This document shows positions 5,745-7,021 of a stretch of DNA of 7,021 nucleotides, piece by piece; positions within the stretch are counted from its first letter, which is position 1; the number at the start of each line of letters is the position of its first letter. The position numbers were made by a program, and so were the translations under genes. Under the pieces are notes generated by a model that worked only from the letters and a program-made list of their open reading frames with translations, ran no database searches and had not been told where the DNA came from. The DNA lies in NCBI GenBank assembly GCA_945828175.1, contig CALZQD010000086.1, forward strand, positions 1 through 7,021, in the 5' to 3' direction. Source of the DNA: an uncultured Bacteroidales bacterium. GTDB lineage: Bacteria > Bacteroidota > Bacteroidia > Bacteroidales > Muribaculaceae.

Positions 5745-7021
5745 TTAAATGTCAGTAGATTTGTCGGTGTCACCGGTTTCATTCTCGCCTTCAAGGTCTT
5801 CGAGCAGTTCGGTCATGTCGCCGTCGACGCGCGCCACGTCGCGCAGCGACGGGTCGAGGTGAAGGGCGTTTTCGAGGTATACAAGAGCGATGGAGTACTC
5901 GTCGACACGGTTTGCCGCAGTGGCCTTGATATACTGCTCGATAGCCGAATCACCAAGTTTTTTTGCACTTTCCCATGCCTGTTCATTATCTTTCAGTGCG
6001 AGAAGAAGAAGTACTTCGTTGATCGGCGAGTCTTCAGATACTTCCTGTACGACCTCCTGATAGCGGCCGTTCAGAGCCGCGCTATATACTTTTCCCTTAT
6101 GGTATTCGGGGGTGTCGGGCAAATCGAAAAATAGCGAATCGGCGCGTGAATATCTGTCGTTTCTGAGGCAGCTTGCCGCCATGTTGTAGCGGGTCTCTTC
6201 GGGTAGTTTGCGCCATGTTTCCTTGTCAGCGAAGAACGGTTCGAGGATGGTATGGTCAGCTTTATCCTGGTCTATCAGCAAGCCGGACAGGTCGCTTGCG
6301 GCAACAAGAAAGTCGGGATGGACTTCGAGGGCCCGGCGCATGATGGTCTCGCACTGCGACGAATCGGCAGTGACAGAATATAGGCGCCAGAAGTGATATT
6401 TGGTCATGTTGCGGTAGTCCGACTCATAAAGCTGTCTAATCTCTCGGTCGTTGAGAGGACGGTATTGAGACGTTACAATCTGATAGTGGACTCGGCGCAG
6501 GCGGGGAAGGTAGTTCTCGGCCAAAAGACTTTTGTAGTATGGCAACCGTTTCATGCGGGGCGTCAGCGCTGATGAATTGTTGCCGTATTTACTGATTATG
6601 GCTTCAATCTCCTTGGCTTCGTCCGTGTGATTGTCTGTGCGGAGCAGATTGGCGACGTCCTGCCACGAGGCGACGTTTGCATTGGTAGTGATTTCGGCGT
6701 TGCGTCGCAGATTTTCGGGGACAGACTGCAATATCACGTCCATGGCCGACCGCATGCGGCCGCCGGCCAGCTTCATATTATTTTCATGCGAGCCTTCGGG
6801 CGATGCCGTGCCGGTGATAGAGAAACTCTTGAGCATCATGTCGGGATTGGCGTCGATGGCACGGAACTGGTCGAGCAATGCGTCGATTTCGGCGCGGTTT
6901 CGCCCCATGCCGAGGTTAAGGTTCGTTTTGTTTACTTCAAAAACCAGATTCATGTTGCCCTTGGTGTCACGAAGTTCGATGTCGGGCTGGGGCAGATACC
7001 GGTCGTCGGCGACTCTGACGC
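5745..7021 (-). CDS. OmpA-like and TPR-like envelope protein, C-terminal part (5' end beyond window)
   Basis: The frame is open from the window edge to TAA at 5747-5745. The Met at 6953 is internal: upstream codons read R-V-A-D-D-R-Y-L-P-Q-P-D-I-E-L-R-D-T-K-G and continue off the edge. Numbering from that Met, residues 1-80 resemble an OmpA C-terminal (peptidoglycan-associating) domain: F5-E-V-N-K-T, I46-T-G-T-A-S-P-E-G54, then N59-x-x-L-A-x-x-R66. The Asp of classical OmpA (T-D-x-x-G) is Ser51, but the diaminopimelate-contacting Arg is kept. The R-R-V-H-Y-Q-I-V segment followed by P-L-N-D-R-E-I resembles C-terminal regions of Bacteroidales DUF3868-type proteins. From about residue 190 the chain is helical with TPR-like pairs (A-L-E-V-H-P near 207; A-L-H-L-D-P near 364), ending in an acidic tail. 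A periplasmic, cell-wall-attached partner of the downstream barrel protein is inferred from the 14-nt spacing and domain content. A signal or lipobox cannot be checked here. Confidence 0.9.
   Translation of the reverse strand, partial: VRVADDRYLPQPDIELRDTKGNMNLVFEVNKTNLNLGMGRNRAEIDALLDQFRAIDANPDMMLKSFSITGTASPEGSHENNMKLAGGRMRSAMDVILQSVPENLRRNAEITTNANVASWQDVANLLRTDNHTDEAKEIEAIISKYGNNSSALTPRMKRLPYYKSLLAENYLPRLRRVHYQIVTSQYRPLNDREIRQLYESDYRNMTKYHFWRLYSVTADSSQCETIMRRALEVHPDFLVAASDLSGLLIDQDKADHTILEPFFADKETWRKLPEETRYNMAASCLRNDRYSRADSLFFDLPDTPEYHKGKVYSAALNGRYQEVVQEVSEDSPINEVLLLLALKDNEQAWESAKKLGDSAIEQYIKATAANRVDEYSIALVYLENALHLDPSLRDVARVDGDMTELLEDLEGENETGDTDKSTDI

Noticed and set aside
6951..6953. ATG at 6953 as the start of the OmpA-like gene
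   Set aside because: The frame stays open with sensible codons to the window edge, and the OmpA-like domain would be cut at its first strand.

Overview
The window looks like a chromosomal segment of a Bacteroidales bacterium (phylum Bacteroidota), quite possibly Muribaculaceae, although the family-level placement is an impression from protein style and was not tested. The reasons are: the gene order rplM-rpsI-rpsB-tsf in one run; promoters of the Bacteroidota type (TTTG, about 20 nt, TAnnTTTG); start codons preceded by A/T-rich sequence with no obvious Shine-Dalgarno motif; and a Bacteroidales-style OmpA-like/TPR protein beside an outer-membrane beta-barrel protein. Every gene I can support lies on the minus strand, so transcription runs from high to low coordinates.

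Layout in transcription order. Positions 7021-5745 hold the 3' part of a gene for an OmpA-like, TPR-like envelope protein; its 5' end is outside the window. After 14 nt comes a 759-residue secreted outer-membrane protein (5730-3451) made of four tandem copies of an approximately 155-residue unit. Each copy looks like a complete eight-stranded barrel ending in an aromatic beta-signal-like tail. A modest terminator hairpin overlaps its stop codon.

Next comes a translation operon. A textbook Bacteroidota promoter (3401-3370) drives a leader of about 109 nt with compact hairpins. It is followed by rplM (L13, GTG start), rpsI (S9), a 132-nt spacer with two competing hairpins and an AT palindrome, rpsB (S2) and tsf (EF-Ts). 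A strong intrinsic terminator (363-321) closes the operon. The four products are two small-subunit proteins, one large-subunit protein and the nucleotide-exchange factor for EF-Tu, so the operon links ribosome assembly to elongation.

At the low end, a separate promoter (194-187) precedes the N-terminal 42 codons of a small zinc-ribbon protein. Its first Cys pair is broken (C-x-x-W) exactly at a run of eight G.

The translation genes are ordinary. The parts that merit attention are the four-barrel protein and its OmpA/TPR neighbour, the G8 tract in the zinc-ribbon gene, and the two structured untranslated segments in the ribosomal operon, which are candidates for ribosomal-protein feedback sites.
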